Of a stretch of DNA of 64,000 bases, positions 35,660-44,819 are shown piece after piece (the first letter of the stretch is position 1; the number at the start of each line of letters is the position of its first letter). A model generated the notes under the pieces. That model was not told where the DNA came from. It did not search any database and saw only the letters and a program-made list of their open reading frames with translations. The translations under genes were made by a program, and so were the position numbers. Origin of the DNA: Citrobacter koseri ATCC BAA-895 (lineage in GTDB: Bacteria; Pseudomonadota; Gammaproteobacteria; Enterobacterales; Enterobacteriaceae); assembly GCF_000018045.1 (NCBI RefSeq), contig NC_009792.1, forward strand, positions 1,054,001-1,118,000. The letters run 5' to 3'.

Positions 35660-36301
35660 ATGAAAAACTGGAAAACAAGTGCAGAAGCAATCCTGACCAC
35701 AGGCCCGGTTGTGCCGGTGATCGTGGTGAACAAACTGGAACACGCGGTGCCGATGGCAAAAGCGCTGGTTGCAGGCGGTGTGCGCGTTCTGGAAGTGACT
35801 TTACGTACCGCGTGTGCGATGGATGCCATCCGTGCTATCGCGAAAGAAGTGCCGGAAGCGATCATCGGTGCGGGTACGGTTCTGAACGCGCAACAGCTGG
35901 CGGAAGTGACGGAAGCGGGCGCGCAGTTTGCTATCAGCCCGGGCCTGACGGAGCCTCTGCTGAAAGCGGCGACCGAAGGCACCATTCCGCTGATTCCAGG
36001 TATCAGCACTGTTTCCGAACTGATGCTGGGTATGGACTACGGCCTGAAAGAGTTCAAATTCTTCCCGGCGGAAGCTAACGGCGGCACCAAAGCGTTGCAG
36101 GCGATCGCAGGTCCGTTCTCTCAGGTACGCTTCTGCCCGACTGGCGGTATCTCTCCGGCGAACTACCGTGACTACCTGGCGCTGAAAAGCGTTCTGTGTA
36201 TCGGGGGTTCCTGGCTGGTTCCGGCTGACGCGCTGGAAGCGGGGGACTACGATCGCATCACGAAACTGGCTCGCGAAGCGGTAGAAGGCGCGAAACAGTA
36301 A
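35660..36301 (+). CDS. eda: KDPG/KHG aldolase
   Basis: Eda cleaves KDPG to pyruvate and glyceraldehyde-3-phosphate, serving both gluconate and hexuronate breakdown. The 213-residue TIM-barrel has E45 (VLEVTLRT) and the Schiff-base lysine in EFKFFPAEANGG (K133 by family numbering). It is co-transcribed with edd. The A+T-rich tract within edd may carry a separate eda promoter. Products of the rhiTN route would end here. Confidence 0.98.
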   Translation: MKNWKTSAEAILTTGPVVPVIVVNKLEHAVPMAKALVAGGVRVLEVTLRTACAMDAIRAIAKEVPEAIIGAGTVLNAQQLAEVTEAGAQFAISPGLTEPLLKAATEGTIPLIPGISTVSELMLGMDYGLKEFKFFPAEANGGTKALQAIAGPFSQVRFCPTGGISPANYRDYLALKSVLCIGGSWLVPADALEAGDYDRITKLAREAVEGAKQ

Positions 36302-36303
36302 GC

Positions 36304-36386
36304 CAAATGCCCGGTGGCGCCGACGCTTACCGGGCCTACGTTTTATAGGGTTGTAGGCCGGATAAGCGCAGCGCCATCCGGCATTT
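36304..36386. repeat. REP/BIME pair between eda and purT
   Basis: Two REP units (TGCCCGGTGGCGCCGACGC... and GTAGGCCGGATAAGCGCAG...) separate the convergent eda and purT ends. Confidence 0.88.
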
Positions 36387-36388
36387 TT

Positions 36389-37567
36389 TTACCCCGCGAC
36401 GTTCACCTGCGCCGCCGCGTGTTTTGCACGCTCAACGGCCTCTTCGACGCGTTCCGCTGTCGCCAGCGCGACGCCTAACCGACGAGTTCCGTCGATGTCC
36501 GGCTTGCCGAAGAACCGCACCTGTAAACCCGCTCCGACGGCCGCTTGTACATTATCAAACGTTACATTCTGGCTGGTGAGCGTCGGTAAAATAACGGCGG
36601 ACGCGGCAGGGCCATACTGACGAATTTCGCCCACGGGCAGGCCGAGGAAAGCGCGAACGTGCAGGGCAAACTCTGACAGATCTTGCGAAATCAACGTCAC
36701 CATGCCGGTATCATGCGGTCGCGGGGAGACTTCGCTAAAGACCACCTCATCGCCGCAGACAAAAAGCTCGACGCCAAATAACCCATAGCCGCCTAACGCC
36801 AGAACAACCTTGCGGGCGATCTCCTGCGCGCGCGCCAGCGCCAGATCGCTCATCTGCTGCGGTTGCCAGGATTCACGATAATCGCCGTCTTCCTGACGAT
36901 GGCCGACAGGGGCGCAAAAATGGACGCCGTCTATGGCGCTGACGGTCAGCAGAGTGATTTCAAAATCGAATTTAACCACGCCTTCGACAATTACGCGCCC
37001 TGCGCCAGCGCGGCCGCCCTGTTGGGCATATTCCCATGCCTGCGACAGTTGGTCGGCGCTGCGGATGAAACTCTGTCCTTTACCGGAAGAACTCATCACC
37101 GGCTTCACGATGCAGGGAAAACCGATCTCTGCCACCGCCTCGCGAAAGCGTTCTTCGCTGTCGGCAAAACGGAAAGAAGAGGTCGGCAACGCCAGCTCTT
37201 CTGCCGCCAGACGACGGATGCCTTCACGGTTCATCGTCAGTTGCGTCGCCCGGGCGCAAGGCACCACATTCAGTCCTTCCTGCTCCAGTTCTACCAGCAT
37301 GTCCGTCGCGATAGCTTCAATTTCCGGCACAATGAAATGCGGCTTTTCGCGTTCAACCACGCGGCGCAGCGCTTCGCCATCCAGCATATTGATGACGTGT
37401 GAGCGGTGGGCGACGTGCATCGCTGGCGCATCCGGGTAGCGATCCACCGCGATAACTTCCACACCCAGGCGTTGGCATTCGATCGCCACTTCTTTTCCCA
37501 GTTCGCCTGAACCCAATAACATTACGCGCGTAGCCGCCGGACGCAGCGCGGTGCCTAATAACGTCAT
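36389..37567 (-). CDS. purT: Formate-dependent GAR transformylase
   Basis: PurT uses formate and ATP to formylate glycinamide ribonucleotide in purine synthesis, an alternative to PurN. The 392-residue ATP-grasp protein has the N-terminal nucleotide fold VMLLGSGELGKEVAIE and the grasp motifs KPVMSSSGKGQS and GYGLFGVELFVCGDEV. A PurR box lies 37 bases upstream. Confidence 0.97.
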   Translation of the reverse strand: MTLLGTALRPAATRVMLLGSGELGKEVAIECQRLGVEVIAVDRYPDAPAMHVAHRSHVINMLDGEALRRVVEREKPHFIVPEIEAIATDMLVELEQEGLNVVPCARATQLTMNREGIRRLAAEELALPTSSFRFADSEERFREAVAEIGFPCIVKPVMSSSGKGQSFIRSADQLSQAWEYAQQGGRAGAGRVIVEGVVKFDFEITLLTVSAIDGVHFCAPVGHRQEDGDYRESWQPQQMSDLALARAQEIARKVVLALGGYGLFGVELFVCGDEVVFSEVSPRPHDTGMVTLISQDLSEFALHVRAFLGLPVGEIRQYGPAASAVILPTLTSQNVTFDNVQAAVGAGLQVRFFGKPDIDGTRRLGVALATAERVEEAVERAKHAAAQVNVAG

Positions 37568-37603
37568 AAAATATATCCCCTGATTTAACTGGGCGCAGTA
37601 TAT

Positions 37604-37619
37604 ACGAAAACGTTTGCGT
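37604..37619 (-). promoter_or_regulatory. PurR operator of purT
   Basis: Read on the minus strand the site is ACGCAAACGTTTTCGT, identical to the PurR consensus. It lies in the purT-yebG divergent gap and should repress purT when purines are plentiful. Confidence 0.92.
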
Positions 37620-37663
37620 CTGTCTTTATTGCCAGGTTGATTTCATTACTGAAAAGTAATATG

Positions 37664-37679
37664 CTGTACATAATTACAG
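37664..37679 (+). promoter_or_regulatory. LexA (SOS) box of yebG
   Basis: CTGTACATAATTACAG fits the CTG-N10-CAG LexA operator, 20 bases before the yebG start. yebG is a known SOS gene in E. coli. Confidence 0.9.
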
Positions 37680-37699
37680 GTAATTGAGAGGCTGCAAAA

Positions 37700-37990
37700 A
37701 TGGCGGTTGAAGTTAAATACGTGGTCATTCGGGAAGGTGAGGAAAAAATGTCGTTTACCAGCAAAAAGGACGCCGATGCGTATGACAAAATGCTTGATAC
37801 GGCAGACCTGCTCGACACATGGCTTGAGCAGTCTCCGGTAGCGATGGAAGACGAACAGCGCGAAGCGCTTTCTCTGTGGCTGGCTGAACAAAAAGACGTA
37901 TTGAGCACGATCCTGAAAACCGGCAAATTGCCGTCGCCGCAGGTGGTTAAAAGCGATGCGACGACGGAGGATGACACGCAAGCGGCCTGA
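37700..37990 (+). CDS. yebG: SOS-induced protein YebG
   Basis: YebG is a small (96-residue) DNA-damage-inducible protein of unknown biochemical function, conserved in enterobacteria. It begins MAVEVKYVVIREGEEKMSF and is acidic towards its C-terminus. The LexA box immediately upstream supports SOS control. It diverges from purT. Confidence 0.95.
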   Translation: MAVEVKYVVIREGEEKMSFTSKKDADAYDKMLDTADLLDTWLEQSPVAMEDEQREALSLWLAEQKDVLSTILKTGKLPSPQVVKSDATTEDDTQAA

Positions 37991-38111
37991 GTCTGACTTG
38001 CGCTCCTGACGTTTTGTACCATGCTTTTTCCTGAATCATTGTGCTATGCCCGTGGATTTCGCGTTGCAAACATGCAGCCTGAAAGACGAAGGAGATATAA
38101 GGAGAAAAAGT

Positions 38112-38468
38112 ATGAATAAAAAAAGAGGAGCGCTGTTGAGCCTGCTGTTGTTGTCCGCCAGCGTATCGGTCTTCGCTGCCGATACGGCCAGCAAATCGGT
38201 GAAATTCCCGACCTGTGAAGGGCTGAACGCTGATGGGATCGCCGCCAGCGTAAAGCGCGATTATCAACAAAACCGTATCGTACGTTGGGCTGATGACCAA
38301 AAAAAGGTCGGACAGGCGAATCCGGTAGTGTGGGTCAACACTCAGGATATTACCGGCAAAGAGGGTAACTGGATGGTTCCTCTGACTGTTCGCGGGAAAA
38401 GTGCCGATCTTCATTATCTGGTAAAGGTTGATTGCAAAGCCGGAACCGCGGAATACCAGCCCCGCTAA
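38112..38468 (+). CDS. yebF: Secreted protein YebF
   Basis: YebF is a small protein exported by Sec and, in E. coli, released to the medium through porins. The 118-residue precursor has a signal peptide ending SVFAA (about residue 22) and two cysteines (TCEGL, DCKAG) forming the mature disulphide. ATG at 38112 follows GGAGAAAAAGT. An upstream ATG in another frame is ignored. Confidence 0.94.
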   Translation: MNKKRGALLSLLLLSASVSVFAADTASKSVKFPTCEGLNADGIAASVKRDYQQNRIVRWADDQKKVGQANPVVWVNTQDITGKEGNWMVPLTVRGKSADLHYLVKVDCKAGTAEYQPR

Positions 38469-38561
38469 TGGCAAATTTGCGCATCTTTTGCTGAATTAGA
38501 CACTTCCTGACATCCCCTCAAGTACGCTTTGACGATTCATCGTTTGTATTTGAGGGGCAAA

Positions 38562-39221
38562 ATGGCTAATTGGCTAAACCAATTACAATCTCTTCTCGGG
38601 CAAAACGGAGCCTCTGCATCTTCTTCAGGCGAACAAGGGCTGAGTAAACTGCTGGTTCCCGGCGCGTTAGGCGGTCTGGCCGGTTTACTGGTCGCCAATA
38701 AATCTTCCCGTAAGTTACTGACTAAATATGGCACCAGCGCCCTGTTGGTTGGCGGCGGCGCGGTGGCAGGCACCGTCTTATGGAACAAATACAAAGAGAG
38801 GGTTCGTGCTGCGCATCAGGATGAGCCGCAATTCGGCGCGCAGAGTACGCCGCTGGACCAACGAACCGAGCGGTTGATCCTCGCCCTGGTGTTTGCGGCG
38901 AAAAGCGACGGGCATATCGATAGCCAGGAGCGTGCAGCCATCGAACGCCAGTTGCGTGAAGCCGGGGTGGAAGAGCAGGGACGTGTGCTTATCGAACAGG
39001 CGATTGAACAGCCACTCGAGCCGCAGCGTCTGGCGCAAGGCATCCGTAATGAGGAAGAGGCGCTGGAAATCTACTTTCTGAGCTGTGCCGCCATTGATAT
39101 CGACCATTTTATGGAGCGCAGTTATCTGAATGCGTTGGGCGATGCGCTGAAAATTCCTCAGGATGTGCGGGATGGCATCGAGCAGGATCTGCAACAGCAA
39201 AAACAGGCTCTGCCAGGCTAA
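38562..39221 (+). CDS. yebE: Inner-membrane protein YebE (DUF533)
   Basis: YebE is a 219-residue DUF533 protein of unknown function; in E. coli it belongs to the Cpx envelope-stress regulon. A glycine-rich hydrophobic segment (LLVPGALGGLAGLLVAN, about 33-49) and a second (ALLVGGGAVAGTVLW) precede a C-terminal helical TerB-like domain (LILALVFAAKSDGHIDSQERAAIE). ATG at 38562 fits homology. No convincing CpxR box was identified. Confidence 0.92.
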   Translation: MANWLNQLQSLLGQNGASASSSGEQGLSKLLVPGALGGLAGLLVANKSSRKLLTKYGTSALLVGGGAVAGTVLWNKYKERVRAAHQDEPQFGAQSTPLDQRTERLILALVFAAKSDGHIDSQERAAIERQLREAGVEEQGRVLIEQAIEQPLEPQRLAQGIRNEEEALEIYFLSCAAIDIDHFMERSYLNALGDALKIPQDVRDGIEQDLQQQKQALPG

Positions 39222-39308
39222 CGTAATCCCCTGCATAGCATGTTTCGCTTGCATCGTGCGTGACTTTTGCCACCCTTATAGGGTGTTTAAAGACAAAAGA
39301 ACAAAGAC

Positions 39309-41384
39309 ATGCTACCAAAAGCCACCCGTATTCCGCACACCATGACGCTGCATGGCGACACCCGTGTCGATAACTATTATTGGCTGCGAGACGACTCCCG
39401 CTCGCAGCCTGATGTCCTTGACTATCTGCATCAGGAAAACGCCTATGGACATCAGGTCATGGCGTCACAGCAGGCGTTACAGGAGCGCGTGCTGAAAGAG
39501 ATTATCGATCGCATTCCGCCCAGAGATGTTTCCGCACCTTACGTCAAAAATGGTTATCGCTACCGGCAAATTTATGAGCCAGGGTGTGAATATGCTATTT
39601 ACCAACGCCAGCCGGCGCGAAGTGAAGAGTCGGATGCGTGGGATTTATTGCTGGATGCGAATCAGCGAGCGGCCCACAGCGAGTTTTATACTCTCGGTGG
39701 AATGGCCATTACGCCGGACAACACCATCATGGCGCTGGCGGAAGATTATCTTTCCCGTCGTCAGTATGGGCTGCGTTTTCGTAATCTTGAAAGCGGTAAC
39801 TGGTACCCGGAACTGCTGGATAACGTGGCGCCAGAGTTTGTCTGGGCGAATGATTCGCTGACGCTTTACTACGTGCGTAAACACAGCACCACGTTGCTGC
39901 CTTACCAGGTATGGCGCCATACCGTGGGTACGCCGGCCACGCAGGATCAACTGGTCTATGAAGAAAAGGACGACGCTTTTTACGTCAGTTTGCACAAAAC
40001 CACCTCTCAGCATTATGTGGTGATCCATCTCGCCAGTGCGACCACCAGTGAAGTGCTGTTGCTGGATGCTGAACTGGCCGATGCGGAACCCTTCTCGTTT
40101 TTACCGCGGCGTAAAGATCATGAATACAGTCTCGATCATTACCAGCATAAGTTTTATCTGCGTTCCAATCGCCACGGAAAAAACTTTGGTCTGTATCGCA
40201 GCCGGGTACGTGATGAAAACGCCTGGGAAGAGCTGATTGCGCCGCGCGAGAGCATCATGCTGGAAGGGTTTACCCTTTTTACCGACTGGCTGGTGGTGGA
40301 AGAACGCCAGCGTGGTTTGACCAGCCTGCGGCAGATTAACCGTAAAACGCGTGAAGTAACGGGGATTGCGTTCGACGATCCGGCCTACGTCACATGGCTT
40401 GCCTATAACCCTGAACCGGAAACGTCCCGCTTGCGTTATGGTTATTCATCGATGACGACGCCTGACACCTTGTTTGAGCTGGATATGGATACCGGCGAGC
40501 GGCGCGTGCTCAAACAAACGGATGTGCCGGGATTTGACGCTGCGAATTATCAGAGCGAGCACCTGTGGATTGTCGCCCGGGATGGTGTAGAGGTTCCGGT
40601 TTCGCTGGTTTACCATCGAAAACATTTCCGCAAGGGGCAAAATCCGCTGCTTGTCTACGGCTACGGTTCCTATGGCGCCAGCATGGATGCCGATTTCAGC
40701 AGCAGTCGGTTAAGTTTGCTGGATCGCGGGTTTGTTTACGCCATCGTGCATGTTCGCGGCGGCGGTGAGTTAGGTCATCAGTGGTATGAAGACGGTAAGT
40801 TTCTGAAAAAGAAAAATACGTTTAATGACTATCTTGATGCCTGCGACGCGTTGCTGAAACTGGGCTACGGCTCGCCTTCATTTTGCTATGGCATGGGCGG
40901 CAGCGCGGGCGGCATGTTGATGGGCGTCGCGATTAACGAACGTCCTGAACTTTTTCATGGCGTCATCGCGCAGGTGCCGTTTGTTGACGTCCTGACGACA
41001 ATGCTTGATGAGTCTATCCCTTTAACCACGGGAGAGTTCGAAGAGTGGGGAAATCCGCAGGATGCGGAATACTACGCGTATATGAAAAGCTACAGTCCGT
41101 ACGACAACGTCACCGCACAGGACTATCCGCATCTTCTGGTTACCACCGGGTTACATGATTCGCAGGTGCAATACTGGGAACCCGCCAAATGGGTCGCTAA
41201 ACTGCGCGAACTGAAAACGGATGACCACCTGCTGTTGCTGTGTACGGATATGGATTCCGGGCATGGCGGGAAGTCCGGGCGTTTTAAAGCGTATGAGGGA
41301 GTGGCGCTGGAATTCGCTTTTCTGATTGGCCTCGCTCAGGGCACGTTGCCAGGGCAGGCAGGCGCTCAGGCGTCGCTCAGATAG
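39309..41384 (+). CDS. ptrB: Oligopeptidase B
   Basis: PtrB is a cytoplasmic serine peptidase of the prolyl oligopeptidase family cleaving short peptides after Arg or Lys. It has 691 residues with an N-terminal propeller (about 70-400) and a C-terminal hydrolase domain. The nucleophile lies in YGMGGSAGGML (about residue 535) and the His in DSGHGGKSG. Its last 19 bases overlap the end of exoX, which runs in the opposite direction. Confidence 0.96.
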   Translation: MLPKATRIPHTMTLHGDTRVDNYYWLRDDSRSQPDVLDYLHQENAYGHQVMASQQALQERVLKEIIDRIPPRDVSAPYVKNGYRYRQIYEPGCEYAIYQRQPARSEESDAWDLLLDANQRAAHSEFYTLGGMAITPDNTIMALAEDYLSRRQYGLRFRNLESGNWYPELLDNVAPEFVWANDSLTLYYVRKHSTTLLPYQVWRHTVGTPATQDQLVYEEKDDAFYVSLHKTTSQHYVVIHLASATTSEVLLLDAELADAEPFSFLPRRKDHEYSLDHYQHKFYLRSNRHGKNFGLYRSRVRDENAWEELIAPRESIMLEGFTLFTDWLVVEERQRGLTSLRQINRKTREVTGIAFDDPAYVTWLAYNPEPETSRLRYGYSSMTTPDTLFELDMDTGERRVLKQTDVPGFDAANYQSEHLWIVARDGVEVPVSLVYHRKHFRKGQNPLLVYGYGSYGASMDADFSSSRLSLLDRGFVYAIVHVRGGGELGHQWYEDGKFLKKKNTFNDYLDACDALLKLGYGSPSFCYGMGGSAGGMLMGVAINERPELFHGVIAQVPFVDVLTTMLDESIPLTTGEFEEWGNPQDAEYYAYMKSYSPYDNVTAQDYPHLLVTTGLHDSQVQYWEPAKWVAKLRELKTDDHLLLLCTDMDSGHGGKSGRFKAYEGVALEFAFLIGLAQGTLPGQAGAQASLR

Positions 41385-42028
41385 TGTTTAAGCGTTAAAC
41401 GCAGCTCCGGGCTCATGTTGTCAAGGTTATTAAATAACCAGCGCAGATAGCCCGGATCGCGCTCGGCGACTTCAGAAACGGCTTTGCCGCGATATTTGCC
41501 AAACGTAAATGTCGTTAACAGAGCCGGGCGTCCGGTAATGTCGACCATTTGTTCCGCCGTCCAGCCTGACGTGTTCATAATATCGATCAGCAATGCCGCC
41601 GTGATATAGCAGTCATACAATGCGCGGTGATGATGAAGGCCGGGCGGTGTTTGCACGCTTAGCTTACGGGATTTGTAGAGCGCCATGTTGCTGTATTTGA
41701 TCCCCGGCCATAACCGGCGGGACAGCTTCATGGTACAAATCCACTCTCCCGGCATCTCTGGCAGCACACGCCGGTCGAAACTGGCGTTATGCGCGACATA
41801 CCATTCGCTTCCGTGATAGAGCGGAATGATATCTTCGATCCAGGGTTTATCGGCAACCATCGATTCACTGATACGGTGAATCGCCATCGCCTGCGGGCTG
41901 ATGGGGCGGTCAGGACGAACCAGATGGCTCATTGGATTGACAATTCTCCCCGCCACCACATCGACAGAGGCAATCTCAACAATCCCGCCCTGTAGTCCGC
42001 AGGTTTCCGTATCTATAACTCGCAACAT
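41366..42028 (-). CDS. exoX: Exodeoxyribonuclease X
   Basis: ExoX is a DnaQ-family 3'-5' exonuclease active in mismatch repair and UV resistance. The 220-residue protein has the DEDD residues in VIDTETCG (D6, E8), HNASFDRR and the HRALYDCY block. The start MLRVIDTE at 42028 matches E. coli; an open upstream extension is rejected. It converges on ptrB with a 19-base overlap. Confidence 0.95.
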   Translation of the reverse strand: MLRVIDTETCGLQGGIVEIASVDVVAGRIVNPMSHLVRPDRPISPQAMAIHRISESMVADKPWIEDIIPLYHGSEWYVAHNASFDRRVLPEMPGEWICTMKLSRRLWPGIKYSNMALYKSRKLSVQTPPGLHHHRALYDCYITAALLIDIMNTSGWTAEQMVDITGRPALLTTFTFGKYRGKAVSEVAERDPGYLRWLFNNLDNMSPELRLTLKHYLSDA

Positions 42029-42051
42029 GGGGTGCTCCCGACCGAAAACAC

Positions 42052-42708
42052 CTAGCGTAATGGAATGATATCGCCTTGCCAACCCCGTGTCGTATGCTGA
42101 CCTGTTAACAACAGAGAACCGCTGTCCGCGCGGACAATGAGCTGGCCGCTTTCATCCCATAGCGCGCTGCTGCCTCCGGCGTTTGCCATCAACACGGCAA
42201 TGGCAAAGCGATGCGAAAACCGTTGCAGCCGGGAGGTGGAGGTAAATAAATCATGTTCGCTGACGCACTGGCTGGTGGTGAATAACGAAAAGGCGGGATC
42301 GATATCAATGCCTTCCGGCTGCTCATCCATCACGCTTATCGTTTTCCGGTGGCGGGCCACGCAGGCGCCGTGGCTTTGATGAAAGATCAGCGGCGATGTC
42401 ACCCAGGGGGCGAAAATGGCAATGCCTCTGACTAACTGGCCGTTATGCTCAACCGGCAGCCCGGCGATAATCGTCATGCGGTACGCGGATGCCGCATAAG
42501 CAAGCGGCTGTAATAAGGACTCATCGGGCGGGACAGGGAGCGCCTGCGCCGTATCGTTGCATCCGGTTAACGACAGGGAAGGGAATACCAGGAGTTCGCA
42601 TTGCTGGCTGGCAGCAATCTCAACAAATTGCAGATGGTGCGCGACATGTTCTGCCAGCGTGGCGCGAGGTGGTTCATACTGCGCCGCCGCGATTTTCCAG
42701 TGTGACAT
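42052..42708 (-). CDS. yobB: Nitrilase-superfamily protein YobB with degenerate active site
   Basis: This 218-residue protein has the carbon-nitrogen hydrolase fold (WKIAAAQYEPPRATLAEH at the N-terminus). The usual catalytic Glu is replaced: LLVFPSLSLTG has Ser where active members have Glu. The region of the nucleophile Cys reads VLMANAGG without Cys. It may therefore bind rather than hydrolyse amides; E. coli YobB, as I recall it, has the same changes. The start MSHWKI follows GGAAAT. It lies just upstream of exoX on the same strand. Confidence 0.88.
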   Translation of the reverse strand: MSHWKIAAAQYEPPRATLAEHVAHHLQFVEIAASQQCELLVFPSLSLTGCNDTAQALPVPPDESLLQPLAYAASAYRMTIIAGLPVEHNGQLVRGIAIFAPWVTSPLIFHQSHGACVARHRKTISVMDEQPEGIDIDPAFSLFTTSQCVSEHDLFTSTSRLQRFSHRFAIAVLMANAGGSSALWDESGQLIVRADSGSLLLTGQHTTRGWQGDIIPLR

Positions 42709-42813
42709 AATGATTTCCTTTTCATAGTGTCTACAATCATCCTCAAATCTTAGTTTAAGAATGTACTTATACTGTAGCAACTCATATGTAAGGAAGTGTA
42801 ACGCTATATAAGT

Positions 42814-43044
42814 TTATTTAACTTTCGGTTCGTAAGGTAAGCGTGACAGGGAAACCGACGCCAGACGGTGGGCAATCAGACGTTCACGAAACCATTCGCG
42901 CAGGTGTTCTGGCTGTTCACGTTCAACGACTTCTGCCACGACGGGCATATTGTAACGCTCTTTAAACGCCACACCGGCTGCGGCCAGGTCAACGTTGATC
43001 TTATCCATGTCAGCTTGTTCAAGTTGAGCCAGGTTCGTTTGCAT
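42814..43044 (-). CDS. holE: DNA polymerase III theta subunit
   Basis: HolE is the 76-residue theta subunit that stabilises the epsilon proofreading exonuclease in the Pol III core. The sequence NLAQLEQADMDKINVDLAAAG at the start and the conserved PEHLREWFRERLIAHR identify it. AAGGAG lies before the ATG at 43044. It diverges from yobA. Confidence 0.96.
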   Translation of the reverse strand: MQTNLAQLEQADMDKINVDLAAAGVAFKERYNMPVVAEVVEREQPEHLREWFRERLIAHRLASVSLSRLPYEPKVK

Positions 43045-43184
43045 ACGCTTCTCCTTATCATCAATGGCGCGCAAAAGTTACTAAGAGTGCGCCTCAATGG
43101 CAAGCCGGAAATGATGATTCTCGACTCGACCATTATAGAAGGTTATTCTCTGTAAATCAGACATAACAAAAAGGAATAATTGAT

Positions 43185-43559
43185 ATGGCTTCTACTGCAC
43201 CTTCTTTGCGCTATGCTCTCCTTTTCCTCGCCTCAACGCTGGCGGCGCCTGCGGCCTGGGCACATGCGCATCTGACGCATCAATACCCGGCGGCTGACGC
43301 TGAGGTGACTGCCGCGCCGCAGGCATTGACGCTGAATTTCTCCGAAGGCATTGAGCCTGGCTTCAGCGGGGCGACGCTGACCGGGCCAAAGCAGGAAAGC
43401 ATCAAAACGCGGCCTGCGAAGCGCAATGAGCAGGATGCGAAACAGCTCATTATTCCTCTGGATCAGACGCTTAATCCCGGAACCTATACGGTTAACTGGC
43501 ATGTGGTGTCGGTTGACGGTCATAAGACAAAAGGGCAATACACCTTTAGCGTGAAGTAA
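43185..43559 (+). CDS. yobA: CopC-domain protein YobA
   Basis: YobA is a periplasmic CopC-like copper-binding protein of 124 residues. The signal peptide ends at AAWA (about 26), giving a mature N-terminus HAHLTHQYPA whose first histidines are the typical Cu(II) site, with another His in WHVVSVDGH. It begins a three-gene operon with yebZ (CopD-like) and yebY, 2 bases before yebZ. Confidence 0.95.
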   Translation: MASTAPSLRYALLFLASTLAAPAAWAHAHLTHQYPAADAEVTAAPQALTLNFSEGIEPGFSGATLTGPKQESIKTRPAKRNEQDAKQLIIPLDQTLNPGTYTVNWHVVSVDGHKTKGQYTFSVK

Positions 43560-43561
43560 TC

Positions 43562-44434
43562 ATGCTGACGTTTACCTGGGTAGCGCTTCGCTTTATCCAT
43601 TTTAGCGCCATGATGCTGGTGTTTGGCTGCGCGTTATATGGCGCGTGGCTGGCGCCGGTTTCTGTTCGTCGCCTGATGACGCGCCGCTTTCTGCGCCTGC
43701 AACAGCACGCTGCCGTGTGGAGCTTTGTCAGCACGACGCTGATGCTGGCGATCCAGGGTGGACTAATGGGGGCGGGCTGGCAGGACGTGATCTCGGTTTC
43801 GATATGGGGCGCGGTTTTACAGACTCAATTTGGCGGCGTATGGCTGTGGCAGATTATTCTCGCGCTTGTCACGTTGGTCATGACGCTGGTTGTGCCGAGA
43901 AATTTACCGCGTCTGCTGTTCATCCTGATGATTGCCCAGTTTATGTTACTGGCAGGCGTTGGCCACGCCACGCTGAATGATGGCGTGGTGGGCGCGGTAC
44001 AGCAGATTAACCATGCGACTCATCTGGTGTGCGCTGCGGCCTGGTTTGGCGGCCTGCTGCCGGTTATCTACTGTATGCGCATGGCGCAAGGTCGCTGGCG
44101 ACAACAGGCCATCGAAACAATGATGCGTTTCTCCCGCTATGGTCATCTGTTTGTCGCGGGCGTATTGTGCACCGGCATCGCAAATGTGCTTTTTATTACG
44201 GGGTTTTCCGCCCCCTGGCATACCGCGTACGGGCAGTTTCTTTTGTTAAAATGTGTCCTTGTCCTGCTAATGGTGGCAATTGCGCTAACGAACCGGTATG
44301 TTCTCGTACCACGTATGCGGCAGGAAAATCGCCGCGCGAATCTCTGGTTTATCTGGATGACTCAGATTGAATGGGGAATTGGAGCCGTTGTGCTGGCGAT
44401 TGTCAGCCTGTTCGCAACCCTGGAACCCTTCTGA
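43562..44434 (+). CDS. yebZ: CopD-domain inner-membrane protein YebZ
   Basis: YebZ is a 290-residue CopD-family protein with about eight membrane helices, proposed to work with CopC-type proteins in copper handling or uptake. Conserved His residues appear in RFIHFSAMM near the start and in GVGHATLNDG and INHATHLVCAAAWFGGL. It is translated from the second gene of yobA-yebZ-yebY. Confidence 0.94.
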   Translation: MLTFTWVALRFIHFSAMMLVFGCALYGAWLAPVSVRRLMTRRFLRLQQHAAVWSFVSTTLMLAIQGGLMGAGWQDVISVSIWGAVLQTQFGGVWLWQIILALVTLVMTLVVPRNLPRLLFILMIAQFMLLAGVGHATLNDGVVGAVQQINHATHLVCAAAWFGGLLPVIYCMRMAQGRWRQQAIETMMRFSRYGHLFVAGVLCTGIANVLFITGFSAPWHTAYGQFLLLKCVLVLLMVAIALTNRYVLVPRMRQENRRANLWFIWMTQIEWGIGAVVLAIVSLFATLEPF

Positions 44435-44450
44435 TGGACTGGCAAAACTC

Positions 44451-44789
44451 ATGAAAAAAATGATTCTCTCTCTGCTATTGTTGGCAAGTTCAGGCGCTGC
44501 GCTGGCGGCGCCTCAGGTTATCACCGTGAGCCGCTTTGAAGTGGGTAAAGACAAGTGGGCGTTTAACCGCGAAGAGGTGATGCTGACCTGCCGACCGGGC
44601 CATGCCCTGTATGTCATCAACCCGAGCACGCTGGTGCAATACCCGCTGAACGATGTTGCAGAGCAGCAAGTTGCAAGCGGCAAAACCAACGCGCAGGCTA
44701 TCACCGTCATTCAGATTGACGATCCGGCAAAACCGGGTGAAAAAATGAGCCTGGCGCCGTTTATTGAACGTGCGGAAAAGCTCTGCTAA
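44451..44789 (+). CDS. yebY: Periplasmic protein YebY
   Basis: YebY is a 112-residue DUF2511 protein with signal peptide ending ALAA (about 20) and two cysteines (LTCRPG and the C-terminal KLC) likely to be disulphide-bonded. The function is not established; co-transcription with yobA-yebZ suggests copper homeostasis. ATG at 44451 (MKKMILSLLLLASS) is preferred over a much longer frame overlapping yebZ. Confidence 0.93.
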   Translation: MKKMILSLLLLASSGAALAAPQVITVSRFEVGKDKWAFNREEVMLTCRPGHALYVINPSTLVQYPLNDVAEQQVASGKTNAQAITVIQIDDPAKPGEKMSLAPFIERAEKLC

Positions 44790-44819
44790 TTACCAGAAGT
44801 ATCTTTCTGATTTCCAATA

